Positions 16,196 through 23,972 of a DNA stretch of 35,496 nucleotides are shown piece after piece. The DNA comes from Polyangium jinanense (GTDB lineage: Bacteria; Myxococcota; Polyangia; Polyangiales; Polyangiaceae). Position 1 is the first letter of the stretch, and every line of letters begins with the position of its first letter. Below the pieces are notes generated by a model. The model did not search any database. It was not told where the DNA came from and saw only the letters and a list, made by a program, of their open reading frames with translations. The stretch covers positions 1 through 35,496 of the forward strand of contig NZ_JAGTJJ010000089.1 in assembly GCF_028435365.1 (NCBI RefSeq), given 5' to 3'. Position numbers and translations under genes: made by a program.

Positions 16196-16417
16196 GGGAC
16201 CTTCGCGAACGGAGCGCAACATCGACCGGGAGGTCCCGGGACCTTCGCGCACGGAAGCGCAACATCGATCTGGGAGGTCCCGGGACCTGCGGGAACGGAG
16301 CGCGACGTCGATCCGGGAGGTCCCGGGACCTGTGGGAACGGGGTCCCACACCGATCCGGGAGGTCCCGGGACCTGCGGGAACGGGGTCGAAGACCGATGA
16401 CGGAGGTCGCGGGACCT
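16196..16417. repeat. 43-bp tandem array with 14-bp palindrome
   Basis: The palindrome AGGTCCCGGGACCT occurs at 16231, 16275, 16318 and 16361, with a one-base variant (AGGTCGCGGGACCT) at 16404 and a half-copy near 16196. Spacing is 43-44 bp, about four helical turns, so sites face the same side of DNA. Between them lie CGGGAACGG-type spacers. The array is between two convergent genes and flanked on both sides by the multi-hairpin element. Confidence 0.9.
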
Positions 16418-16447
16418 GCCCGCGCGGCGTAGAGGGGGTGAAAGCTG

Positions 16448-16558
16448 CGATGAACTGCGCATCGCGCAGTTCATCGACCCCGGGTCCAGCCCCTGGCTGG
16501 TCCGGGTGCAGGGGCGGACAGCCCCTGCTGGGGCCTGGGGCAACGCCCCAGCGAAACG
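16448..16558 (+). repeat. Multi-hairpin palindromic element, copy 4
   Basis: Hairpin CGATGAACTGCGC, loop ATC, complement (16448-16476), followed by the same three downstream hairpins as copy 3. It ends 5 bases from the stop codon of the minus-strand gene at 16563. Confidence 0.9.
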
Positions 16559-16562
16559 GCCT

Positions 16563-18830
16563 CTAGCCCCTCATCGCGCGTCCCGCGCGGCGACGCCGCC
16601 GGAGGAAGGGCAGCAAGGCGAGCACTGCCCAGCGCGCCCCCGCCCCCGTGTCGCTCGCCAACTGGCACCCGCACCCGTCGCCACCCAGCTCGGTATCCGC
16701 GCTGCCCCCCGTACCGGTCGCCGTCCCGCTGCCGGCGCTACCGCCATCGCCACCGCTGCCGCCATTGCCGCCGCTGCCCCCGGTGCCGCTGCTCGACGAG
16801 GAGCTGCCGGACATGCAAGCCCCGCCGAGGCACGTGCCGCCGGGGCAAGGCGTGCCGTCGGGTTTGGCCGTGTCCATACATTGACCCGACTGCGCCTCAC
16901 AAACGCCCGGCTCGTGGCACGCGTCGGGCGCCGGGCAGACGACCGGGCTGCCCGGCGCGCAGGTGCCCGCCTGGCAGGTATCATCGCTCGTGCAGAGATC
17001 GCCATCGTCGCACGCCGTCCCGGTGAGCAACGTGCAGACGCCGTCGGACGCAGCGCCGCCGGCCATCGTGCATGCGTCGCACGCGCCGGCGCTGCAGGCC
17101 GTATCGCAGCAGACGCCGTCGGCGCAAAAGCCGCTCGCGCATTCGTCCGCACCAATGCATGCGCTGCCAAGCGGTAATGAGGCATAGCGCTCGGTGCTCG
17201 TCATCGAGAACGACGCGTCTCCATGGCCGCCCGTCACGAGCACCTCGTCATTGCCGAGCAGCGTCGCGCAGTGGTGCTCGCGCGCCGCGGTCATCGCGCC
17301 GGCCGGCTTCCACGTATTGCTTGCAGGGTCGAAGATCTCCGTGGTCTCGAGGACCTTCCCGCCGCCCCAGCCGCCCGTGGCGAGCACCTCGCCGCTGCCG
17401 AGCAAGGTCGCCGTCTGCGCATAACGCGCCTGGTTCAACGAGCCCACGGCCGACCAGGTGTTCGTGGCCGGATCGTAAAGCTCGGCGCTCGCCAGGGGCT
17501 CGCTGTCGGAGCCGCCGGCGACGAGCACCTGGCCATTGCCGAGCAATGTCGCGGTATGCTCCGATCGATGCTGGATCATGCTCGGCGCCGCCGACCAGAC
17601 ATTCGCCGCCGGGTCGTAGAGCTCGACGCCGCTCGGCCCAGAGAGGCTGCCGCCGGCGACGAGCACCTGGCCATTCGGAAGCAGTGTCGCCGTGTGGTTC
17701 CAGCGGCCCGTGGTCGGGGCTGCCGCGTCGAACCAAATGTTTGTTAGCGGATCGTAGATCTCCGCGCTCTTCTGCGCGCCGCCCATGAGCGAGTTTTCGC
17801 CCCCCACGACGAGCACGCGGCCATCGGGGAGCCGGGTCGCGGTGGCGCGGGTCCGGGCAACCTTGAGCGCGCCCGCAAAGTACCAGGTGCCGCTCATCGG
17901 GTCATAAACCTCGGAGATCGCGAGCGGCGCGCCAGCGGCCTCGCCGCCGGCGACGAGCACATAGCCAAACTCGGTCAGCGTGGCGGTGTGCGACATGCGG
18001 GCCTTCATCAAGGAGCCCGTCTCGGTCCAGGTGTTCGTCGCTGGATCGTAGATCTCCGCGCTCGCCGTCGCGTTCCCGGAGCTCTCTCCACCCGCGACGA
18101 GCACCTTGCCATCCGGCAGCTGGGTCGCCGTGTGCCACCTTCGACCGGTGTTCATCATGGCAGCGGAGATCCACAGGGGATCGACCAGCACCTCCTCTGC
18201 ATCGGCGTCCACGTGCAGCTCGAAGCTCGTCCCCTTCGCGACGAGCCACACGCCCACGCTCCGGCCCTCGGCCGCATACGCGACCGGCGCGGTGACCGTG
18301 AGACGCACGACGCCGAGGGGATCGACGATTTCCACACGATCGCCACGTTGCCGCGCGGTCATCTCGTCGAGCTGCCATGCCGCCACCGCTTCTCCAGCGC
18401 GCACCGCGGATGCTTCGAGGTGGAGCCATTCCTCCACGCCTTCCGGGACGCGCGTCCAGAAGGACGTGCCTCCTCGGCGTGGATAGGCCACCGCGTGGTC
18501 GGCCAGCACGCCTTTCCCTTGCGTGCCGATCTCGTGCACACGCACCTCGACCCCGCCGAATCCGCGGAAGCGGATCGTCTCGTGACCCTCTCGCGGCAGG
18601 GTGACGAGAGCGCGCGAGGAGGCGCTCGCCTCCGACGTGTCCGAAAGCGAGAAGCTCGCGTCCGTGGCGCGTATCAGCGCGTCCTGGTCGAGCACCTGAG
18701 CTGCTTGTTCGGGAAATCGTTGTCGGAGGGCGCTCGCGGGCCCGAGCTCCTGCGTCGTCGGTTCGCCTCCGCAAGCGCCGCCGAACGACGCCGCGACGAG
18801 CAAGAGGGGTGTGATGGATGCTTTCGTCAT
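16563..18830 (-). CDS. Kelch-repeat lipoprotein with MYXO-CTERM-like end
   Basis: A 755-residue surface protein. ATG 18830 is preceded by AAAGGA and opens a signal peptide MTKASITPLLLVAA with lipobox G-G-A-C (Cys20). Residues about 60-250 form an N-terminal domain (HETIRFRGFGGVEVRVHE). Seven Kelch units follow (VLVAGGESSGNATASAEIYD onward; VLVTGGHGDAS last), consistent with a seven-bladed propeller. Then come Cys-rich modules (CDDGDLCTSDDTCQAGTC), a Ser/Gly linker, and a C-terminus G-C-G-C, helix WAVLALLPFL and Arg run RRRRR. This is the MYXO-CTERM pattern for myxosortase processing. Having both a lipobox and this end is unusual. A paralogue of the broken Kelch gene next door. Confidence 0.92.
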   Translation of the reverse strand: MTKASITPLLLVAASFGGACGGEPTTQELGPASALRQRFPEQAAQVLDQDALIRATDASFSLSDTSEASASSRALVTLPREGHETIRFRGFGGVEVRVHEIGTQGKGVLADHAVAYPRRGGTSFWTRVPEGVEEWLHLEASAVRAGEAVAAWQLDEMTARQRGDRVEIVDPLGVVRLTVTAPVAYAAEGRSVGVWLVAKGTSFELHVDADAEEVLVDPLWISAAMMNTGRRWHTATQLPDGKVLVAGGESSGNATASAEIYDPATNTWTETGSLMKARMSHTATLTEFGYVLVAGGEAAGAPLAISEVYDPMSGTWYFAGALKVARTRATATRLPDGRVLVVGGENSLMGGAQKSAEIYDPLTNIWFDAAAPTTGRWNHTATLLPNGQVLVAGGSLSGPSGVELYDPAANVWSAAPSMIQHRSEHTATLLGNGQVLVAGGSDSEPLASAELYDPATNTWSAVGSLNQARYAQTATLLGSGEVLATGGWGGGKVLETTEIFDPASNTWKPAGAMTAAREHHCATLLGNDEVLVTGGHGDASFSMTSTERYASLPLGSACIGADECASGFCADGVCCDTACSAGACDACTMAGGAASDGVCTLLTGTACDDGDLCTSDDTCQAGTCAPGSPVVCPAPDACHEPGVCEAQSGQCMDTAKPDGTPCPGGTCLGGACMSGSSSSSSGTGGSGGNGGSGGDGGSAGSGTATGTGGSADTELGGDGCGCQLASDTGAGARWAVLALLPFLRRRRRAGRAMRG

Positions 18831-19195
18831 TCTGGGTCCTTTCATAATCGGCAGGGCCGGGAGCACGAGGGCGCTGAGATGACGGATAAGAGAAAAAGTC
18901 ATTTGGGTATCGTTGTCGTCCATGGTCGCCGCGCGGGCTGGCCAGCGCTGGCTTGTGAGTTTCGGGTCGCCGTATTCAATGTTGGTGCCATCGGTGTTGC
19001 GGTGCTCGGTGGACGCGGTCTCGGCCGGCTCCGCCAGGCGACGGAGCCTGGACGCGAGGCGGCCTCGATTCCGTCGCTCTTCCGCGGGAGTGAGTGCGGA
19101 AGACCGCACCTGAGGAGCAGGGCGCTCACGGTCCTGCTGTGCCGGAGACTCACCGTCATCGAGCCGCGAGCGCGCGCAGCGAGCGGTGCTTGGCG

Positions 19196-19276
19196 GCTAA
19201 CGCCAACGCGCCCGGCAGCAATAGGGGTGCGATGGATGCTTTCGTCATTCTGGTCCCTTCCATCATCGTCAAGTTT
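19196..19276 (-). pseudogene. Remnant of duplicated lipoprotein leader
   Basis: On the minus strand, ATG 19248 opens MTKASIAPLLLPGALALA, nearly the same as the signal peptides of the genes starting at 18830 and 21347, including the upstream bases. No lipobox or domain follows. It is the stub of a third gene copy. Other sequence in 18831-19451 includes a minus-strand piece at about 19300-19445 reading MVSGTFSGREQAKVQAF, possibly the other end of the lost gene; nothing else is recognised. Confidence 0.7.
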
Positions 19277-19451
19277 TCAGCGGCGACCGTTCGGCCGACT
19301 GTCGTTATCAACCATGCTCTCCCCGGCCAGCGCGCCCTTGGGCTGGCTGCCCGCGTTGATCGTGAATGCCTGCACCTTGGCCTGCTCTCGGCCGCTGAAG
19401 GTGCCGCTGACCATCGACGAGCGCGTGAACGCGCCACCGGGGAGGGGCGCG

Positions 19452-21347
19452 TCAGGGCGCGCAGGTCGAGAGGAACACGTTCACGGGGCCCTCGCCCCCG
19501 ACGACGAAGTCCGCCCGGCCGTCCGCGTTCAGGTCGGCTGCCGTCATGCGGTAGACGCCGTTCGACAAGGGGTACGTGATCGGCGTGCCGAAGCTCGCGT
19601 CCCCCGGGTTGACGAACAGGTGGACGGCGTCCCCGTTCGAGCTGGCGAGGGCGAGATCCAGGTCGCCATCGCCGTCCACGTCCCCCGCCGCGACATCGCT
19701 GGAGAGCGTCGGCACGGCATGGCCGACCGCGGCGGCGAAGCTGCCGTCGCCCTGGTTCAGGAACACGCTCACGCCGAAGGTGGCGTTGCCATAGGGCGCG
19801 GCCAGATCGAGCATCCCGTCGCCGTTCAGGTCGGCGATCTCGATCGAGAAAGCTTGCACGCCGGTGACCGGGTACGACGTCGATGCGCCGAAGGTTCCGT
19901 CCCCCTGATTGAGGAGGACGTAGACGCGGCCGCTGCGCGAAAACGCGAGGTCGGGCTTGCCGTCCTTGTTGAGGTCCCCGGCCTTGAGCACGGCGCTACC
20001 GATCCCGCTCGTCGTCACCGGGTAGTCGACCTTGGCCGCGAACGTGCCGTCGCCCTGGTTCAGGAACACGCTCACGTTGTTGTCGGCCAAGTACGCGACG
20101 GCGAGGTCCACGTCGCCGTCGCTGTCCACGTCTGCGGCCGCGAGGCCGTACGGGAACCCGTTCGTCGGGTAATTCACGGTCGCGGCGAGGGTGCCGTCGC
20201 CCTGGTTCAGCATCACCTGCAGGGTTCCGGTGATGCTGGAGCCGAGGAAGGCGATGTCCGTCTTGCCGTCGCCGTTCAGGTCCGCCGCGGAGACGGCGGC
20301 GCTCTCCCCCCCCACAGTGTATTGAACCAGCGGTCCGAACGTGCCGTCGCCCAGGCCGAGGCGCACGCTCACCTGGCCGCTGTTTCTGTGCACGGTGACG
20401 AGGTCGAGCTTGCCGTCGCCGTCGAGGTCCGGCGCCACGACGTCTCCATTCGCGGACGCCATGGCGACCGTCGTGGCGACGAGGCTGTAGCCACTCGGGC
20501 AGACACACGCGCCGGCCGTGCAGGTCTCGTTCACGGCGCAGACGAGCGGATCCGCGCCCTGACACATGCCGGCCTGGCACGTGTCCGTTTGCGTGCACGC
20601 GTCGCCGTCCGCGCAGGTGGTGCCGTCCGGCGCGTCGGCCACGGCTGGCTGACCGGCGCTGCACGAGGGGACCTTGCAGGGGTCCGCGTCGTCGGGCGGC
20701 AGGTCGGTGTCGTCGGCGATGGTGGTGGTGTCGCCGCTGCCGTCACACACGATCGCGCTGCAATCCCCGGAGGCCTGCATGGCCACGGGCGTGTTCGCGG
20801 GCGTGAAGCTCACGCCGCAGACCCCGGCCTCGCACGTGCGCGCCTTGCATTCGTCGTCCATGCCCGCGCAATCGGCCGGCGTGTTGCAGCCGATGCACAT
20901 GCCATTGCCGTCGCACACGAGGCCCGCGCCGCAGGCGGAGCCCGCCGAAAGCGGGGGGTTCGACGGCACGCCCGCGGTGCACACGTCGCTCGTGCATTCG
21001 TTCATGTCGTCGGGCAGGTCGGCGTCGTCGGCTTGCTGGATCACGACGCCGTTGCCGTCACACACGGCCTCTTGGCAATCGCCCGTCACCTGATCGGGCA
21101 GGGCGGTCCCGGCTGCCGTGGGCTTGTGCGTGGGCACGCCGTCCTCGCAGACGTCCTCCGTGCAGGGATTCTCGTCGTCCTCGGGGGTGCATTCGCCGCC
21201 GCCCGCGCCGCCATTGCCGCCCGCGCCGCCGCTCCCGCCGGCGCCGATGTCGATCTCGCTGCGGTCGACCTTGGCGATGAGCTCACAGCCGAGCGAACCG
21301 CCCGAAAGCAGGACGAGCAGTAGGGGTGTGATGGATGCTTTCGCCAT
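19452..21347 (-). CDS. FG-GAP (VCBS) repeat lipoprotein
   Basis: A 631-residue surface lipoprotein. ATG 21347 follows AAAGAA and starts MAKASITPLLLVLL, with lipobox S-L-G-C (Cys21). A Gly-rich linker is followed by Cys-rich repeats ([47 protein letters not shown]) to about residue 290. Seven FG-GAP units follow, each with a D-x-D/N-x-D-G calcium-loop signature (DLDGDGKLDL, DLNGDGKTDI, DVDSDGDVDL, DLNKDGKPDL, DLNGDGMLDL, DVDGDGDLDL, DLNADGRADF), as expected for a seven-bladed integrin-like propeller. It lies 31 bases after the Kelch gene at 22635, so the two are probably one operon. Role as adhesin is inferred. Confidence 0.92.
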   Translation of the reverse strand: MAKASITPLLLVLLSGGSLGCELIAKVDRSEIDIGAGGSGGAGGNGGAGGGECTPEDDENPCTEDVCEDGVPTHKPTAAGTALPDQVTGDCQEAVCDGNGVVIQQADDADLPDDMNECTSDVCTAGVPSNPPLSAGSACGAGLVCDGNGMCIGCNTPADCAGMDDECKARTCEAGVCGVSFTPANTPVAMQASGDCSAIVCDGSGDTTTIADDTDLPPDDADPCKVPSCSAGQPAVADAPDGTTCADGDACTQTDTCQAGMCQGADPLVCAVNETCTAGACVCPSGYSLVATTVAMASANGDVVAPDLDGDGKLDLVTVHRNSGQVSVRLGLGDGTFGPLVQYTVGGESAAVSAADLNGDGKTDIAFLGSSITGTLQVMLNQGDGTLAATVNYPTNGFPYGLAAADVDSDGDVDLAVAYLADNNVSVFLNQGDGTFAAKVDYPVTTSGIGSAVLKAGDLNKDGKPDLAFSRSGRVYVLLNQGDGTFGASTSYPVTGVQAFSIEIADLNGDGMLDLAAPYGNATFGVSVFLNQGDGSFAAAVGHAVPTLSSDVAAGDVDGDGDLDLALASSNGDAVHLFVNPGDASFGTPITYPLSNGVYRMTAADLNADGRADFVVGGEGPVNVFLSTCAP

Positions 21348-21378
21348 TCTGGGTTCTTTCATCATCGTCAAGTTCTTT

Positions 21379-22635
21379 TCAGCGCTTCGACCAGGTCAGC
21401 TTCCACAGGTCGTCGAAGAACGAGCTCGAGCCACCATCGGAGGAGGACCCGCCGTGGAGGAAGAGCTCGAAGGCCGCCTGCGTCTCGCGCACGAAGGAGA
21501 CGCCTCCCACGCGCGCCGGGGGAATCGGGGCGATGGGATCGAGGGTCATCTCGGTCCACCGGTTTTCCGCCATCGAGTAGAACCAGAGATCATTCGAAAC
21601 CCTGTCGAACCCGCTCCCGCCGAAGACGACGAGCCCGCCGTGCGCGGTATCGAAAAAGACCACGGCGTTGTCGCGCGGTGACGGCAGATCTCCCTCCGGG
21701 TGGAGCTGGGTCCAGGTGAACGTATCGAGGCTGAGCGACCAGAGATCATTCTCGTAGTTGGTCGGACCGAAGAGCTCACCGGGCGGCGTGTCCGGCCCCT
21801 GGTCCGCCCCGAGGCGGTAGCCGCCGAAGATCAGTAGCGAATGGGTGGCCGGATCGTACGCACCCGCGGGCCAGGCCCGCGGCGCGGGCTTCTCGCCGTA
21901 GGTCGGGACGATTTGCCAGCCCGCCTCCTCGTCGTAGATGGCGAGGTCGTCGCGCAGACCGGTGGGCGTCGTGGCGAATCGCGGCAGCGTATTGCCCACG
22001 CCGCCGAACGCATAAAACGTCTTCTTCTTCGGGTGGCCGATCGCCGGCACCCCCACGACCGCGGCGGACGAGCGGCGCATGGCGAATGGATCTCCCTGCT
22101 CCTCTTGCGGGGCCAGTTCCCATTGACGACTCTTCGTGTGGTAGGTCCACATCTCGGGGAACATGTGATCCGAGCCGGTCCGGAACCGGCCCCGGCCGCC
22201 GACGATGCTCACGCAATTGCCGCAGGGGCCGGGGATCATCAGCGTGTCGGCCCGCGGGGCGGGGGTCTCGGGCGACCCGAGGTTCGTCCACGTCATCGTG
22301 GAGAGGTCGAGGGAGTAGAAGTCGTTCACGGTGAAATCGGTGGGGAACGCCCCGATCTGGCCGCCAAAACGGTAGACGATATCGGGATCGTTACTGCGCG
22401 CGAACGAGATGCCGGCCTCCCAGAGCGCGGTCGGGACGTCGCCATGCTGCGGGACGGCCTCCCATTGCGGAGCCGTGGTGAGCCCCACGCAGGTCGCCAC
22501 CGAAAGCGCCTCCGGCGAGGAAGCCTCGAGCGACGTGGGGTCTTGCGCGCTGCAGGCGGCCATGGCGAGCGTTGCCGCGAGGCCGGCGCAACGGCGGCGC
22601 ATGGATCCGCGAAGCGGAAGGAAAAGATGAGTCAT
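21379..22635 (-). CDS. Kelch-type beta-propeller lipoprotein
   Basis: A 418-residue exported lipoprotein. ATG 22635 follows AGGAG at a spacing of 8; the signal peptide ends A-M-A-A-C (Cys28). Repeats carry the Kelch pattern of paired Gly followed by aromatic residues: IVYRFGGQIGAFPTDF, FYAFGGVGNTLPRF, LLIFGGYRLGADQG, LVVFGGSGFDRVSNDLWFYS and FLHGGSSSDGG, with NDLWSLSLDTFTWTQLHPEG-type strands. It is not closely related to the VLVAGG-type Kelch genes nearby. First gene of a likely operon with the FG-GAP gene. No enzyme motif (for example galactose oxidase ligands) was seen. Confidence 0.92.
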   Translation of the reverse strand: MTHLFLPLRGSMRRRCAGLAATLAMAACSAQDPTSLEASSPEALSVATCVGLTTAPQWEAVPQHGDVPTALWEAGISFARSNDPDIVYRFGGQIGAFPTDFTVNDFYSLDLSTMTWTNLGSPETPAPRADTLMIPGPCGNCVSIVGGRGRFRTGSDHMFPEMWTYHTKSRQWELAPQEEQGDPFAMRRSSAAVVGVPAIGHPKKKTFYAFGGVGNTLPRFATTPTGLRDDLAIYDEEAGWQIVPTYGEKPAPRAWPAGAYDPATHSLLIFGGYRLGADQGPDTPPGELFGPTNYENDLWSLSLDTFTWTQLHPEGDLPSPRDNAVVFFDTAHGGLVVFGGSGFDRVSNDLWFYSMAENRWTEMTLDPIAPIPPARVGGVSFVRETQAAFELFLHGGSSSDGGSSSFFDDLWKLTWSKR

Positions 22636-23090
22636 CGATGGATCTCCTGGTGGAAGCGAGGTCGTACGGGAGCGGCGAATGAGATACGCGTGGTCAACCG
22701 CCCGACCACCCCTTCAACGTCGCTGCGTTCATGGAAACGGAAGAGTATCTCATCGGCGGACGCACCATAGCCGAAGCGCACGGGCGCTTGCCAGAGCCGT
22801 CGCCCAGGACAGAGCCGGATCGTCGCGCTGCCACGTGTTTTTTTGCGCTTTTTGATCAGCCTTGCGTTTTTCGATCAGCCAGCCCCGCGCGATCCACACC
22901 ACACAACCGCCATTTTGCTCGGCGGCATCATCCGTGCTCCTGAGCCACGCACTCGCGATAGCGCGAGTTTATGGAGCATCGCCCACCGAGCAATCCTGCC
23001 GCGCCCAACTTCGTGGCCTCGTCGGCATGCAGGGAGGTGACGGCTCTTGTCACGTCCTTCGTGGCCTTGCGGATGTCAATGATGTGACGA
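22636..23090. other. Intergenic stretch, AT-richer core
   Basis: No gene recognised. It holds a locally T-rich piece near 22838-22880 with the direct repeat TTTTTGATCAGCC / TTTTTCGATCAGCC, and the promoter region of the minus-strand operon starting at 22635. Confidence 0.5.
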
Positions 23091-23123
23091 AAAAAGCCGC
23101 GAGAGGGGCCTCTCGCGGCTTTC
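23091..23123 (-). terminator. Intrinsic terminator of FadL operon
   Basis: On the minus strand, AAAGCCGCGAGAGG and its complement form a perfect stem of about 14 bp followed by TTTTTT. It lies 25 bases after the stop codon at 23148. This is the only textbook Rho-independent terminator seen in the window. Confidence 0.92.
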
Positions 23124-23147
23124 ACGGATGGCGCGGCGAAGCCTACG

Positions 23148-23972
23148 TCAGTTGCAGTAGTCGCCGTTGAGCGAGCAGGGAACGCAGACCTGGAACGCCT
23201 CGGGGCAGTCTTTCTGCGACAAGATGATGTCGATGGTGCTCACCAGCGGGATGCACGTGGGGAGGCATCGACCTTCGCCCAGAACGATGCCCGCGTCGCA
23301 GGTCGGCGGCACGTAGTTCGTGTCGCCGAAACCCGTCGGGACGCAGACGTCGTCCTCCGGGGTTTCGCCGCACGAGTCTTCGCCGAGCTTCTCTTCCTTG
23401 TCGTCGGGTATGAGCGTCCGCGGCGCGCAGCTCCCGCCGCCCTTGCCCTCGCAACAGGTCGGGAAGGTGACCGGGGGCTCGACCGGGGCGTCGCAGACGC
23501 TCGCGTCGCACGCTCCACTCGACTCGCCCGTGAACGGGTCGTAGCAAGGCGCGCAGAGCTTTCCGTCCTCGCAGACGTCCTGCGGGAGCTGGTCCCGCTT
23601 TGCATGGATCTGCGGGACGCAGAGCGACATGCAGCGGCCTTCGGCGCCGCCGATGGACTCGCAGACGGGCGGCTTCGTGAGGCCGTCGGTGACGACGAGC
23701 TCCACGGGTACGCAGTGCGAGGGCGCCGTGGTGTTCGCGCAGGGCGCGAGGAGCTCGAGTTGCTCGGCGCCGAGCTGATTGTCGTCGACGCAGCGGCCGC
23801 GCGCCTGGTGCTCGGGCATATCGCCGCAGATCCCGAGGTCACACGTCGGAAAGACGTCGAGAAGCACGTCGAGACCTTCCGGATTGCACTGCTCGGACGG
23901 CTCGGGCACCCCGACGCTCAAATCGGCGATGCAGCCCGCGAGAAGGAGGGTCAAAAAAGCGTACTTCTTCAT
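23148..23972 (-). CDS. Cys-rich lipoprotein, FadL operon partner
   Basis: A 274-residue exported lipoprotein with a short signal peptide MKKYAFLTLLLAGC (Cys14). The mature part contains about two dozen cysteines in patterns such as CDLGICGDMPEHQARGRC, GRCMSLCVPQ, KLCAPCYDP, GRCLPTCIPL and QVCVPCSLNGDYC, suggesting a disulfide-stapled extracellular protein. The start ATG overlaps the stop of the upstream FadL-type gene by 4 bases (ATGA), so the two are translationally coupled. A strong terminator follows. Function is unknown; a partner or plug-like accessory to the channel is inference from the coupling. Confidence 0.9.
   Translation of the reverse strand: MKKYAFLTLLLAGCIADLSVGVPEPSEQCNPEGLDVLLDVFPTCDLGICGDMPEHQARGRCVDDNQLGAEQLELLAPCANTTAPSHCVPVELVVTDGLTKPPVCESIGGAEGRCMSLCVPQIHAKRDQLPQDVCEDGKLCAPCYDPFTGESSGACDASVCDAPVEPPVTFPTCCEGKGGGSCAPRTLIPDDKEEKLGEDSCGETPEDDVCVPTGFGDTNYVPPTCDAGIVLGEGRCLPTCIPLVSTIDIILSQKDCPEAFQVCVPCSLNGDYCN

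Noticed and set aside
16196..16417. CRISPR-like array
   Set aside because: Units are contiguous tandem repeats with degenerate spacers of about 29 bp and no cas genes; the palindromes explain the pattern.
17988..21323. 1111-codon open frame on the plus strand
   Set aside because: Antisense to the Kelch and FG-GAP genes; composition reflects high-GC shadowing, and it has no start signal or domain.
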